From an uncultured Opitutales bacterium (lineage in GTDB: Bacteria; Verrucomicrobiota; Verrucomicrobiia; Opitutales; Seribacteraceae), in contig CALSMY010000011.1 in NCBI GenBank assembly GCA_943787575.1, positions 1-64,000 of the forward strand: DNA of 64,000 nt, written 5' to 3'. The notes beneath the pieces were generated by a model. That model did no database searches. It saw nothing but the letters and a program-made list of their open reading frames with translations, and was not told the origin of the DNA. Within the stretch, counting starts at the first letter, position 1; the number at the start of each line of letters is the position of its first letter. Made by a program: the position numbers and the translations under genes. This document shows positions 1-10,041 of the stretch, piece after piece.

Positions 1-345
1 GCAGGCACGACCACGGCGTATTCGTGGGGGGATAGTATAACCACGAGCAATGCGAATTACTCCGATAGTGGATACTCACAGACACGTGATGTGGGCTTAT
101 ACAGTGCCAACCCTTGGGGCTTTTTTGATATGCACGGAAATGTGTGGGAGTGGACGGCGGATTGGTACGCAGCATACAGTTCGGGAGCACAGACTGATCC
201 TGAGGGTCCAGCTACGGGCTCCTACCGTGTCTATCGGGGCGGCTCCTGGTCATACCGGCTCGACCTGCGTTCGGCCTACCGCTACAGCCGCACCCCAGCT
301 ACCGCAACTACGACATCGGCTTCCGTGTCGGTTTCCAAATCCAGC
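1..345 (+). repeat. FGE-sulfatase-like module 1 (5' truncated)
   Basis: [52 protein letters not shown]...[12 protein letters not shown]; nearly identical to 3418-3763. Confidence 0.8.
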
Positions 346-3300
346 CAGACGAGGCCAGCCCCGAACTGGAATTGTTCGGGGGTGCCGATATCCCGCACAA
401 GCGCGACGAGCCATGGGCGGAGCCCGGCTACGGAGCGAGCGATGTGCGGGACGGCAACCTGACCAGCTCCGTCACCATATCCGGCACCGTGGATGTAAAC
501 ACCACCGGCACCTACACCCTAACCTACACCGTAAGTGACGCCGCCGGCAACGAAGCCAACGCCACCCGCACCGTCCGCGTGGTAGACCATTTCGCTGGAG
601 CTCAACTCCACCGTAGACTTGGAAATGATCTGGGTGGAACCGGGTACTTTTACGATGGGGCAGACTGGAGTAGCTAATGCTGAGACCCGAGCACAATGTT
701 ACCCTGACCCAAGGATTTTACTTGGGTAAATACGAGGTTACTCAGGCCCAGTACGAGGCGGTGATGACGGGGAATACGGATGGCTTAAGTGCCACCCCGA
801 GCAACTGGCCGAACAACCCAGACCGCCCGGTGGAAAAGGTATCCTGGGATGATATTCAAATATTCCTTACCCGTTTGAATGCCAGGAGGCAGGCAATATC
901 CCTGCGGGTTGGGCGTATGTATTGCCCACGGAAGCGCAGTGGGAGTATGCCTGCCGGGCAGGCACGACCACGGCGTACTCGTGGGGGGATAGATTACCTC
1001 GAGCAATGCGAATTACTCAAGAGTGGATACTCACAAACCGTGATGTGGGCTTATACAGTGCCAACCCTTGGGGCTTTTTTGATATGCATGGCAATGTGTG
1101 GGAGTGGACGGCGGACTGGTACGCAGCATACAGTTCGGGAGCACAGACCGATCCTGAGGGTCCGGCTACGGGCTCCACCGTGTCTATCGGGGCGGTTCCT
1201 GGTACATACGGGTACGACCTGCGTTCGGCTCCGCCGCTACAACTCCCCAGCTACCGCACGACACATTGGCTTCCGTGTCGGTTTCCAGCAGATTACCAAG
1301 CACCGACCGATCTCAACTCCACGACTGCGCTACCATTGCCGAGAACCAACCGTCGGCACAATCGTGGGCGAATTCAATGCCACCGATCCGGATGGTGGTG
1401 CGATCACCTACCACTTCGTAAACGGAGATAACAACAACTCCTCTTCACCCTCGAACCAACGGCACCCTCAAAACCGCCACCACTTTTGATTACGAAAGCA
1501 ATGCCTCGACCTACACCATCACCGTACAGCGAAGGATGCTGCCAACGAGGCCAACGCCACCCGCACCGTCCGCGTGTAGACCATTTGCTGAGCTCAACTC
1601 CACCGTAGCCTTGGAAATGATCTGGGTGGAACCGGGCACTTTTACGATGGGTAGTCCGACACGGAAGTAGGGCGTAATGCGATGAGACCCGAGCACGAGG
1701 TCACGCTGACCCAAGGATTTTACTTGGGTAAATATGAGGTTACCCAGGCTCAGTACGAGGCGGTGATGACGGGGAATACCGATGGCTTAAGTGCCACGCC
1801 GAGCAACTGGCCGAACAACCCGACCGTCCGGTGGAAAAGGTATCCTGGGATGATATTCAAAAATTCCTCACCCGTTTGAATGCACAGGAGGCAGGCAATA
1901 TCCCTGCGGGTTGGGCGTATGTCTTGCCCACGGAAGCCCAGTGGGAGTATGCCTGCCGGGCAGGCACGACCACGGCGTACTCGTGGGGGGATAGTATTAC
2001 TCAGAGCAATGCGAATTACTCAATAGTGGATACTCACAACACGAGATGTGGGCTCAGTACAGTGCCAACCCCTGGGGCTTTTTTGATATGCACGGCAATG
2101 TCTGGGAATGGACGGCGGATGCTTGGGGTACCTATTCAGTTCGGTAGCACAAACCGATCCATTCAATGCAGGCCAGCTACGGGCTCGCGCCGTGTCTCTC
2201 GTGGGGGTTCGTGGGACTACCGCAGGTACATCGTTGCGTACAGCCTCTCGCATCCACAACCCCACAAGCTCCCGCTTCAACGGCATGGGCTTCCGTGTCG
2301 GTTTCCAGCAAGTACCGCATATCGTTGAGCTCAACTCCACCGTCAGCCTGGAAATGATCTGGGTGGAACCGGGCACTTTTACCATGGGTAGTCCGACCAC
2401 TGAAGCTGGTAGGCAAGACGAATGAAACCGAGCACAATGTCACCCTGACCAAAGGCTTTTACTTGGGTAAGTACGAGGTTACTCAGGCCCAGTACGAAGC
2501 GGTGATGAAAGGAGTTACTGGCGATAGAAATGCCACGCCATCGAACTGGCACGGGTACTTTCACCGTCCAGTGGAAATGGTATCTTGGGATGATATACAA
2601 GTATTTATTGAACGATTAAATGACCAAAAAGCAGACAGCCTGCCGGAGGGTTGGGCCTATGTATTACCCACTGAGGCTGAGTGGGAATACGCCTGCCGTG
2701 CGGGTACAACCACTCCATATTCTTGGGGCGTGGCTATTACAAATGGTGATGCAAACTATCAGGACAGCGGATATGCAGAGCCTGTGGATGTTGGCCAATA
2801 TGATGCCAATCCATGGGGTTTCTTTGATATGCATGGAAATGTTTTTGAACGGGTGCGCGACTATTATGTTGCAGATCTTGGGTCGGCAGCAGTCACCGAC
2901 CCAAAGGGGGCAAACAGTGGGAGTCGTGCTATCAAGGGAGGGTCTTGGTACCGTACGGGGGATCGCTCGCGTTCCGCCTATCGAAGTGCCAATAGTCCAG
3001 ATTTACGGTCAGACAATGTTGGTTTCCGCCTTGCTTACAAAAAAATCCCCCATGTGGTGGAGCTCAACTCCACCGTAGACCTGGAAATGATCTGGGTGGA
3101 ACCGGGCACTTTTACGATGGGGCAAGAGTGGGGTAGCGATCGAGACCGAGCACGAGGTCACCCTGACCCAAGGATTTTACTTGGGTAAATACGAGGTTAC
3201 CCAGGCCCAGTACGAGGCGGTGATGACGGGGAATACGGATGGTCTGAAGTGCCACGCCGAGCAACTGGCCGAACAACCTGACCGCCCGGTGGAAAAGGTA

Positions 3301-6060
3301 TCCTGGGATGATATCCAAAAATTCCTCACCCGTTTGAATGCCCAGGAGGCAGGCAATATCCCTGCGGGTTGGGCGTATGTATTACCCACGGAAGCGCAGT
3401 GGGAGTATGCCTGCCGTGCAGGCACGACCACGGCGTACTCGTGGGGGGATAGTATTACCACGAGCAATGCGAATTGGACTGCGATAGTGGATACTCACAG
3501 ACACGTGATGTGGGCTTATACAGTGCCAACCCTTGGGGCTTTTTTGATATGCACGGAAATGTGTGGGAGTGGACGGCGGACTGGTACGCAGCATACAGTT
3601 CGGGAGCACAGACTGATCCTGAGGGTCCGGCTACGGGCTCCTACCGTGTCTATCGGGGCGGCTCCTGGCGCATACCGGCACGTACCTGCGTTCGGCCTAC
3701 CGCACCAGCACCCCCAGCACCCGCACTACGACATCGGCTTCCGTGTCGGTTTCCAAATCCAGCCAGACGAGGCCAGCCCCGAACTGGAATTGTTCGGGGG
3801 TGCCGATATCCCGCACAAGCGCGACGAGCCATGGGCGGAGCCCGGCTACGGAGCGAGCGATGTGCGGGACGGCAACCTGACCAGCTCCGTCACCATATCC
3901 GGCACCGTGGATGTAAACACCACCGGCACCTACACCCTAACCTACACCGTAAGTGACGCCGCCGGCAACGAAGCCAACGCCACCCGCACCGTCCGCGTGG
4001 CGGATGAATCTGCAGATACCGATGGGGATGGATTTAATGATTACCTCGGAACCTCTTCGCAGGGAGTGATGTCAATGATGCCACCTCCACTCCCGGTTTG
4101 GATTTTGGATTGATTGGATATTGGCCGTTGGAGGGCAATGCATCTGATCTATCTGGCAATGATCTGGATGGGACAGCACAAAATGGTGCATCGTTTCAAG
4201 CAGGGGCTGTTGGCCAGGGACTCTACTTCGATGGTACTAATGATGCACTAGTATTGCCCAGTTTTGAGCTAGGTGGTGGGATGACCATTTCGTTCTGGGG
4301 TAAGATTCAGCAATTCCAAAATTGGGACACGATCATGGACTTTGCCAATAGTTCCACCAGTGAAAACCTAAAAATCAATATGAACGATGCTGGTAGTGAA
4401 GTTCGGGAAATGGTTTTCCAAATGAAAACTGCAAATGGGGATAGATATGTGGGCGAACCATTTTGGGTGCTTAATGAATGGGTACACTTGGCCCTAACTG
4501 TGGATAGTAATGCAACGATCAGGCTTTACCGCTCCGGTTCTTTGATTGCCACTGAAAGTGGTGCGGATTTTGCCAGCCAAATCAGTCGATCCCAGCATTT
4601 GTTTGGTAAATCTACATACAACGCTAACCACACCAAGGGTATGGTAGATGAAATTCGTTTTTATGACCGAGCCATACAAGCTCGTGAAGTTGCAGAAATT
4701 GCTCTTCAAGGGAATACTGCTCCCTTTGATCTTAATGCAAGTTCGCCACTGAGCATTGCAGAGAATTTACCCATTGGTACAATTATTGGAGAATTTATTG
4801 CCACCGATCCAGACGCATGGTCAACGATAACCTACAAGCTAAGCGATTCCAATAGTTCCAACGATAACCACTTCTTTACCCTCGACAGCAACGGCACGCT
4901 CAAAACCGCCACTGTTTTTGATTACGAAAGCAATGCTTCGAGTCACACCATCACGGTACAGGCAATGGACGAACTAAATGCGACCACCGAGGGCAATTTT
5001 ACAGTGACAATCCTGGATGTGTACGAACCAGCCCGCGAGAATCACACCGTAGACCTAAACTCCACCGTGGACCTGGAAATGATCTGGGTGGAACCGGGCA
5101 CATTTACCATGGGGCAGTCGGTAACAGAATTGCGGAGCCTGAGCACAATGTTACCCTGACTCAAGGATTTTATCTTAGGTAAGTACGAAGTTACCCAGGC
5201 CCAGTACGAGGCGGTGATGACGGGGAATACGAACAGATAGACGGCATTAATAGTGCCACGCCCAGCCGATATGGCGGCAACCCAACCGTCCGGTAGAAAA
5301 GGTGTCCTGGGATGATATTCAGGTTTTCTTCACCCGTCTAATGATCAACAGGCAAGTAACTACCGCTGGTTGGGCTTATGTATTACCCACGGAAGCCCAG
5401 TGGGAGTTTGCCTGCCGGGCAGGTACAACCACAGCGTACTCTTGGGGAGATAGATAAGTCCATCGATGCCAATTGGAACCATGGAAGTGATGCCAACCAG
5501 ACGGAGAATGTCGGCCAATACAGTGCCAACCCATGGGGCTTTTTTGATATGTATGGCAATGTTTGGGAATGGATGCATCTGATTGGTACGAACCCTTTGG
5601 TAGCGAAACTCAAATTGACCCAAGCGGGGCAATCTTCTAGTTCCAACCGTGTTGCCCGTGGTGGCTTCTTTTGTCAATAATGCTGCCAATCAGCGTTCTG
5701 CGAGTAGAAATTACTGGATCTTTGATGGGCGTCACTAAAGCCCATGGCTTCCGCCTCAGTTTCCAATATACCAATAAGCCACCGACCGATCTCAATTCCA
5801 CTACAGCTCTTACCATCGCCGAGAACCAACCAGTTGGCACCATCGTGGGCGATTTCAATGCCACGACCCGGAAGGGGATGCGCATCACTTACCACTTCCT
5901 GCTGGGGAAAATAATAACTCCCTCTTTACGCTCGATACCAACGGTACACTCAAAACCGCCACTACTTTTGATTACGAAACCGATGCCTCCACTTACACCA
6001 TCACGGTACAGGCAAAGGACGAATACAATGCCACCATCGAGGGGAACTTTACGGTGACGC
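1..6060 (+). CDS. N-terminal part (5' truncated, frameshift-broken) of a giant modular exoprotein: FGE-sulfatase-like modules, DUF5011, LamG and cadherin-like domains
   Basis: Frames switch repeatedly but the peptide order is continuous: [18 protein letters not shown] ... [14 protein letters not shown] ... [10 protein letters not shown] ... [23 protein letters not shown] ... [16 protein letters not shown] ... RGGSW ... GFRVGFQ. This is the FGE-sulfatase/SUMF1 signature order, repeated. Confidence 0.75.
345..582 (+). repeat. DUF5011/Ig-like domain, copy 1
   Basis: [73 protein letters not shown]; same nucleotides as 3763-4000 by eye. Confidence 0.75.
600..1290 (+). repeat. FGE-sulfatase-like module 2
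   Basis: ORFs 677..1489 and 922..1431 carry complementary parts of one module; the frame changes near 885 (AATGCCAGGAGG versus AATGCCCAGGAGG in module 5). Confidence 0.8.
1593..2315 (+). repeat. FGE-sulfatase-like module 3
   Basis: ORFs 1682..1879, 1831..2328 and 2108..2425 together give one module, ending [19 protein letters not shown]. Confidence 0.8.
2329..3055 (+). repeat. FGE-sulfatase-like module 4 (diverged; mostly one open frame)
   Basis: ORF 2463..3188: [43 protein letters not shown]...[40 protein letters not shown]. Confidence 0.85.
3061..3763 (+). repeat. FGE-sulfatase-like module 5
   Basis: ORFs 3181..4113 and 3474..3956; nearly identical to modules 1 and 2. Confidence 0.82.
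3763..4000 (+). repeat. DUF5011/Ig-like domain, copy 2
   Basis: Direct repeat of 345-582, offset about 3418 bp. Confidence 0.75.
4098..5159 (+). CDS. Segment of the same exoprotein: LamG/concanavalin-like domain, cadherin-like domain, start of FGE module 6
   Basis: [64 protein letters not shown]...[12 protein letters not shown] is LamG-type; then [41 protein letters not shown] is cadherin-like. Confidence 0.8.
   Translation: MDFGLIGYWPLEGNASDLSGNDLDGTAQNGASFQAGAVGQGLYFDGTNDALVLPSFELGGGMTISFWGKIQQFQNWDTIMDFANSSTSENLKINMNDAGSEVREMVFQMKTANGDRYVGEPFWVLNEWVHLALTVDSNATIRLYRSGSLIATESGADFASQISRSQHLFGKSTYNANHTKGMVDEIRFYDRAIQAREVAEIALQGNTAPFDLNASSPLSIAENLPIGTIIGEFIATDPDAWSTITYKLSDSNSSNDNHFFTLDSNGTLKTATVFDYESNASSHTITVQAMDELNATTEGNFTVTILDVYEPARENHTVDLNSTVDLEMIWVEPGTFTMGQSVTELRSLSTMLP
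5050..5775 (+). repeat. FGE-sulfatase-like module 6 (diverged, frameshifted)
   Basis: [19 protein letters not shown] ... [25 protein letters not shown] ... [17 protein letters not shown] ... RVARGGF ... [10 protein letters not shown] across several frames. Confidence 0.75.
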
Positions 6061-8555
6061 TTGAGGATGTGTTTGAGGATCTGGATGGGGATGGTACGGA
6101 GGACCACCTGGATGATGATATGGATGGGGATGGGTTTACCAATGCGGAGGAACTGGCCATTGGGTCGGACCCAAGAAGTGCGGTCGGCTTGCCCCTCAAC
6201 GATTCAAATTTCATGAGTGCGGTCGCTCTGTGGTTTGATGCAGAGCAAAACGCCACCGCACTTTACGGACACATAAGCGAATGGAATACATCGGCGGTGA
6301 CCAATATGAATGCTGCCTTTAGCGATCGAACTGAATTCAACGAAGATATTAGTGCTTGGGATGTGTCATCGGTTAAATACATGCCGCATATGTTCAGTGG
6401 AGCCTCTTCATTTAACCAGCCAATTGGTGATTGGAATACTTCATCGGTTGAGAATATGTTATACATGTTCAACGGAGCGAGTAGCTTTAACCAACCACTT
6501 GCTAATTGGGATGTCTCCTCGGTTACACAGTTTAATCTGATGTTTAAAGACGCAGTTTCTTTTAACCAACCGATTGGAAACTGGGATACCTCAAAGGTTA
6601 CTCTTATGCACCGAATGTTTTCGGGTGCCACAAGCTTTAACCAACCGATTGGCGATTGGAATACTTCTTCCGTTCTTAGCACAAATGGTATGTTTGCTGG
6701 GGCGACTTCTTTTAACCAGCCCATCGGTGGTTGGGATATGTCTTCGGTTGGATCAGCAAAAGAGATGTTTGCGGGAGCGTCCGTATTTAATCAGCCCATC
6801 GGAGATTGGAATACTTCAGCCTTGTCAGTTGCCTACAATATGTTTCAAAACGCATCAGCCTTTAACCAAGATCTTAGTAACTGGGATATGTCCTCGGTGA
6901 CATCAATGAATAGAGTGTTCGATGGAGCCACAGTGTTTAATGGAGATATCACAACTTGGGACACATCGTCTGTCGAAGAAATGAATGCTATATTTCGTTT
7001 TGCCGTTGTTTTTGATCAGGATATAAGCAACTGGGATGTATCCTCCGTAGAAGATTTTTTCTTTGGTGCGGGCATTGATGGATTATCAAATATCAATAAG
7101 CGTAAAATCCATGCATCTTTTTCGAGTAATGAGAATTGGGGTTATGACTGGCGACCACACCTGGCGAACTCTGCTCCTGTAGACCTAAATTCGACCACCG
7201 CACCACTCACCCTCTCCGAGAACCAATCGACTGGTACCTTCATCGGTGAATTTAGTGCGACCGATGAGGAAGGGGATGCGATCACATTTAACCTGCCCGC
7301 TGGGGAAAATAATAACTCCCTTTTCAGTATCGAAACGAACGGTACGCTCCGAAGTGCAGCCATCCTCGATTACGAAACCGATAGCTCTTACACCATCACG
7401 GTACAAGCCAAGGATGATTACAACGCAACCAGTGAACAAACTTTCACCGTGACGCTGTTAGATGTATATGAGGACTTGGATGGCGACCAAATCGAGGATC
7501 ATTTGGACCCTGATATGGACGGGGATGGATATACCAATATGGAGGAGGTTGCTTATCCATCGAATCCACGCGATCCAAACTCGGTAGCCAATTTTACGCC
7601 CGCAAATCTTGACTTTCTTGCTCCGTTAAAGGTTTTGGAAAATAAAAAGCCAGGCATACCAGTGGGCAAGTTGACCAATGGGGACGGAAGCTCGGGAGAA
7701 GGTGAGTTTTCTTATTCCTTAATCGAGGGGGAGGGAGGCACGCATAATGAATGGTTTGTTCTCGAGCCCACTGGTTTATTGCGGGCAGCACAATCCTTTG
7801 ATTATGAGTCGGGAGTGTCGAGGTATTTGATTAGGGCACGGGCAAGCACAGCACAGGAAGAATCCGTTGAGCAGGTATTTTCCGTTCATCTACTGGACGA
7901 TCCCTATGAGACGAATCCATACGCGGCAGAGCAGGGAACCGGAGCATCGGTTGCAGGGGAGAGCAACTCCTCGGATTATCAACAGTATGGAATGGTTGAC
8001 CCCCAGGCCGGATGGACGGATAGCAACGAGACCGAACATTTTGCCGGTAACCTTGGAAGTTCGGATGTAAATATGACCATCGATGATGGGTTGCGAATCT
8101 ATGCAGCTCTTACATTTGTTGAGAATGAACCAGTTGGCACTTTGATCGGGCAGTTCCAGGCTTATGATCGCGATGAGTGGGCGGTTCTCTCCTATACCTT
8201 TACCAATAGTTTTGGTGACCAGGATAATGCATGGTTTAGCATGGATGAGAATGGCACTCTGCGTACGACCAGGCGTTTCGATTTCGAGACAGAACCGAGT
8301 GAGTATTCAGTAGGTGTAAGGGTGAGCGATGAAAGAAATACTTTTACTGAGGGCTTATTTACCATCTATTTACTTGATGAGTTTGAAGACCTGGATGCCG
8401 ATGGGATTGAGGATCATCTAGATGACGATATGGATGGCGACGGATATCCAAACGATGAGGAGACAGACTATGGTTCAGACCCGCGTGACCCCACCTCCCT
8501 TGCCAATCGTGCACCTGTAGATCTTAATGTATCAGAGTCTACTGGCCGTATTTGA
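6054..8555 (+). CDS. Middle part of the exoprotein: TSP3-like Asp-rich repeats, BspA-like/DUF285 repeats, cadherin-like domains
   Basis: [32 protein letters not shown] (TSP3-like, three times in this ORF); [23 protein letters not shown]-type repeats; [35 protein letters not shown]. Confidence 0.85.
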   Translation: MTLEDVFEDLDGDGTEDHLDDDMDGDGFTNAEELAIGSDPRSAVGLPLNDSNFMSAVALWFDAEQNATALYGHISEWNTSAVTNMNAAFSDRTEFNEDISAWDVSSVKYMPHMFSGASSFNQPIGDWNTSSVENMLYMFNGASSFNQPLANWDVSSVTQFNLMFKDAVSFNQPIGNWDTSKVTLMHRMFSGATSFNQPIGDWNTSSVLSTNGMFAGATSFNQPIGGWDMSSVGSAKEMFAGASVFNQPIGDWNTSALSVAYNMFQNASAFNQDLSNWDMSSVTSMNRVFDGATVFNGDITTWDTSSVEEMNAIFRFAVVFDQDISNWDVSSVEDFFFGAGIDGLSNINKRKIHASFSSNENWGYDWRPHLANSAPVDLNSTTAPLTLSENQSTGTFIGEFSATDEEGDAITFNLPAGENNNSLFSIETNGTLRSAAILDYETDSSYTITVQAKDDYNATSEQTFTVTLLDVYEDLDGDQIEDHLDPDMDGDGYTNMEEVAYPSNPRDPNSVANFTPANLDFLAPLKVLENKKPGIPVGKLTNGDGSSGEGEFSYSLIEGEGGTHNEWFVLEPTGLLRAAQSFDYESGVSRYLIRARASTAQEESVEQVFSVHLLDDPYETNPYAAEQGTGASVAGESNSSDYQQYGMVDPQAGWTDSNETEHFAGNLGSSDVNMTIDDGLRIYAALTFVENEPVGTLIGQFQAYDRDEWAVLSYTFTNSFGDQDNAWFSMDENGTLRTTRRFDFETEPSEYSVGVRVSDERNTFTEGLFTIYLLDEFEDLDADGIEDHLDDDMDGDGYPNDEETDYGSDPRDPTSLANRAPVDLNVSESTGRI
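6285..7055 (+). repeat. About ten 25-aa (75-bp) BspA-like/DUF285 repeats
   Basis: Consensus MFxGAxSFNQPIGxWDTSSVxxM repeated. Confidence 0.88.
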
Positions 8556-10041
8556 GAACCAACCGGTGGGAACTTGGGTGGGCGAGGTTAATGCCACCGA
8601 TCCGGATGGAGATTTAATAAGCTATCACTTAATAGGAGGAGGAAATAATAATTCCTTCTTTACGCTTGATCAGAATGGTACACTCAAGACTGCAACTGTG
8701 TTTGATTACGAACTCAACGCATCCAATTATATAATCGTTGTGGAAGCAAGGGATGAAAGAAATGCATCGGTTTCTAGAGAATTTACGATTGAGTTGTTGG
8801 ATGTGGATGATACGAAACCACAGATCGTACTGCTCGGCCAAGCTGAAATTTTACACCCTTACCGAACAACTTTTGAAGACCCCGGTGCTGAAGCCTTCGA
8901 TTTAGTGGATGGAGATTTGACGGATGAAATAATCGTTTCTGGCCTGGTGAAATCAAATGAATTGGGTGAATACGAACTCGTTTACCGGGTGGTTGACGAA
9001 AGTGGAAATAATGCAGATCCAGTTACTCGCCTGGTAGTTGTGGACGATTCAAATTTTGATCGAACCCCCAAGCATTTAACATCCCTTGATTGGCTGGGAG
9101 TTGAGGAAAATAAACCTGTAGGGACTTTTGTTGGTGAGTTTAATGCGACCGATCCGGATGAGGGAGAAATGATATACTCTTTGGCAGTAGGGGGAGTGGA
9201 TAATGCGAAGTTCGAACTTTCGGAGAGTGGAGTTTTGCGGACAAAGGAAGTTTTTGATTTTGAGAAGATTTCTGAATATACGATTCGTGTAAGAGGAACT
9301 GTAAGTACTGGTCAGTTTATTGAGGAAAACTTTTCTGTCTTCGTTTGGGACCAAGTGGCACCAATTGTGGATACAAAACCAGTCGAGGAACTCGAAAGTG
9401 GAATTATTCGTGCAACTGGAGAAATTCTTGATGATGTAGCCATAGGTAGCCTCGAAACCGGCTTTTATATAAGTTTTGATCAACCTTTTTACGACCCTTC
9501 GAAAGATGGGGTGTTTAGGATTCTGCAAGCCACAGATTCGATGACATTCAAATTTGAATTCTTTCCCGGTGAGGATGTTAAAAAGGTCTATGTTATGGCT
9601 TTTGCCTCCAATGAAGAAGGAGAGAATCTTGGATTATTGGAAGAGTTTGAAAATGTAAATCGTGGGGGATTTGATAACCGCAAGCTTGGTGATGTATGGA
9701 CGGGTGCTCTACGCGTCGAAGGATCTCCAGGTTGGTGGGATAGCTGGTGGTTTGGCACATATTTTAAAGGGGATGCCGGGTGGTGGTACCATATCGACTT
9801 GGGTTGGATCTACCCGAGTGGGGGTCAGGGTAATGGTTTGTGGTTGTGGAAAGAGGGACTTAACTGGGTGTGGACCCGGCAATCCGTCTACCCCTATTTG
9901 TACTCCCATGATCTTGGGTCGTGGTATTATTTTTATGGCGAGTTAAACCAAAAGCGCATGCTCTTTGACTATGGTAGTCAAAGATGGAAATACCTCAATG
10001 ATTCCGGCGTGGACGAGAGCAAGGGAGAGGAACTTGAGTAA
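8527..10041 (+). CDS. C-terminal part of the exoprotein: cadherin-like domains, DUF5011-like domain, Trp/Tyr-rich C-terminus
   Basis: [61 protein letters not shown]-terminus [60 protein letters not shown]...GSWYYFYGE. Confidence 0.82.
   Translation: MYQSLLAVFENQPVGTWVGEVNATDPDGDLISYHLIGGGNNNSFFTLDQNGTLKTATVFDYELNASNYIIVVEARDERNASVSREFTIELLDVDDTKPQIVLLGQAEILHPYRTTFEDPGAEAFDLVDGDLTDEIIVSGLVKSNELGEYELVYRVVDESGNNADPVTRLVVVDDSNFDRTPKHLTSLDWLGVEENKPVGTFVGEFNATDPDEGEMIYSLAVGGVDNAKFELSESGVLRTKEVFDFEKISEYTIRVRGTVSTGQFIEENFSVFVWDQVAPIVDTKPVEELESGIIRATGEILDDVAIGSLETGFYISFDQPFYDPSKDGVFRILQATDSMTFKFEFFPGEDVKKVYVMAFASNEEGENLGLLEEFENVNRGGFDNRKLGDVWTGALRVEGSPGWWDSWWFGTYFKGDAGWWYHIDLGWIYPSGGQGNGLWLWKEGLNWVWTRQSVYPYLYSHDLGSWYYFYGELNQKRMLFDYGSQRWKYLNDSGVDESKGEELE

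Noticed and set aside
6263-6724. Antisense 153-aa ORF ([29 protein letters not shown]...)
   Set aside because: It mirrors the 75-bp BspA-like repeats on the opposite strand; periodic coding sequence readily gives such open frames.
6310-6900. Alternative-frame ORFs 6310..6540 and 6574..6900 within the BspA-like repeats
   Set aside because: Same explanation: repeat periodicity inside a strongly coding frame.
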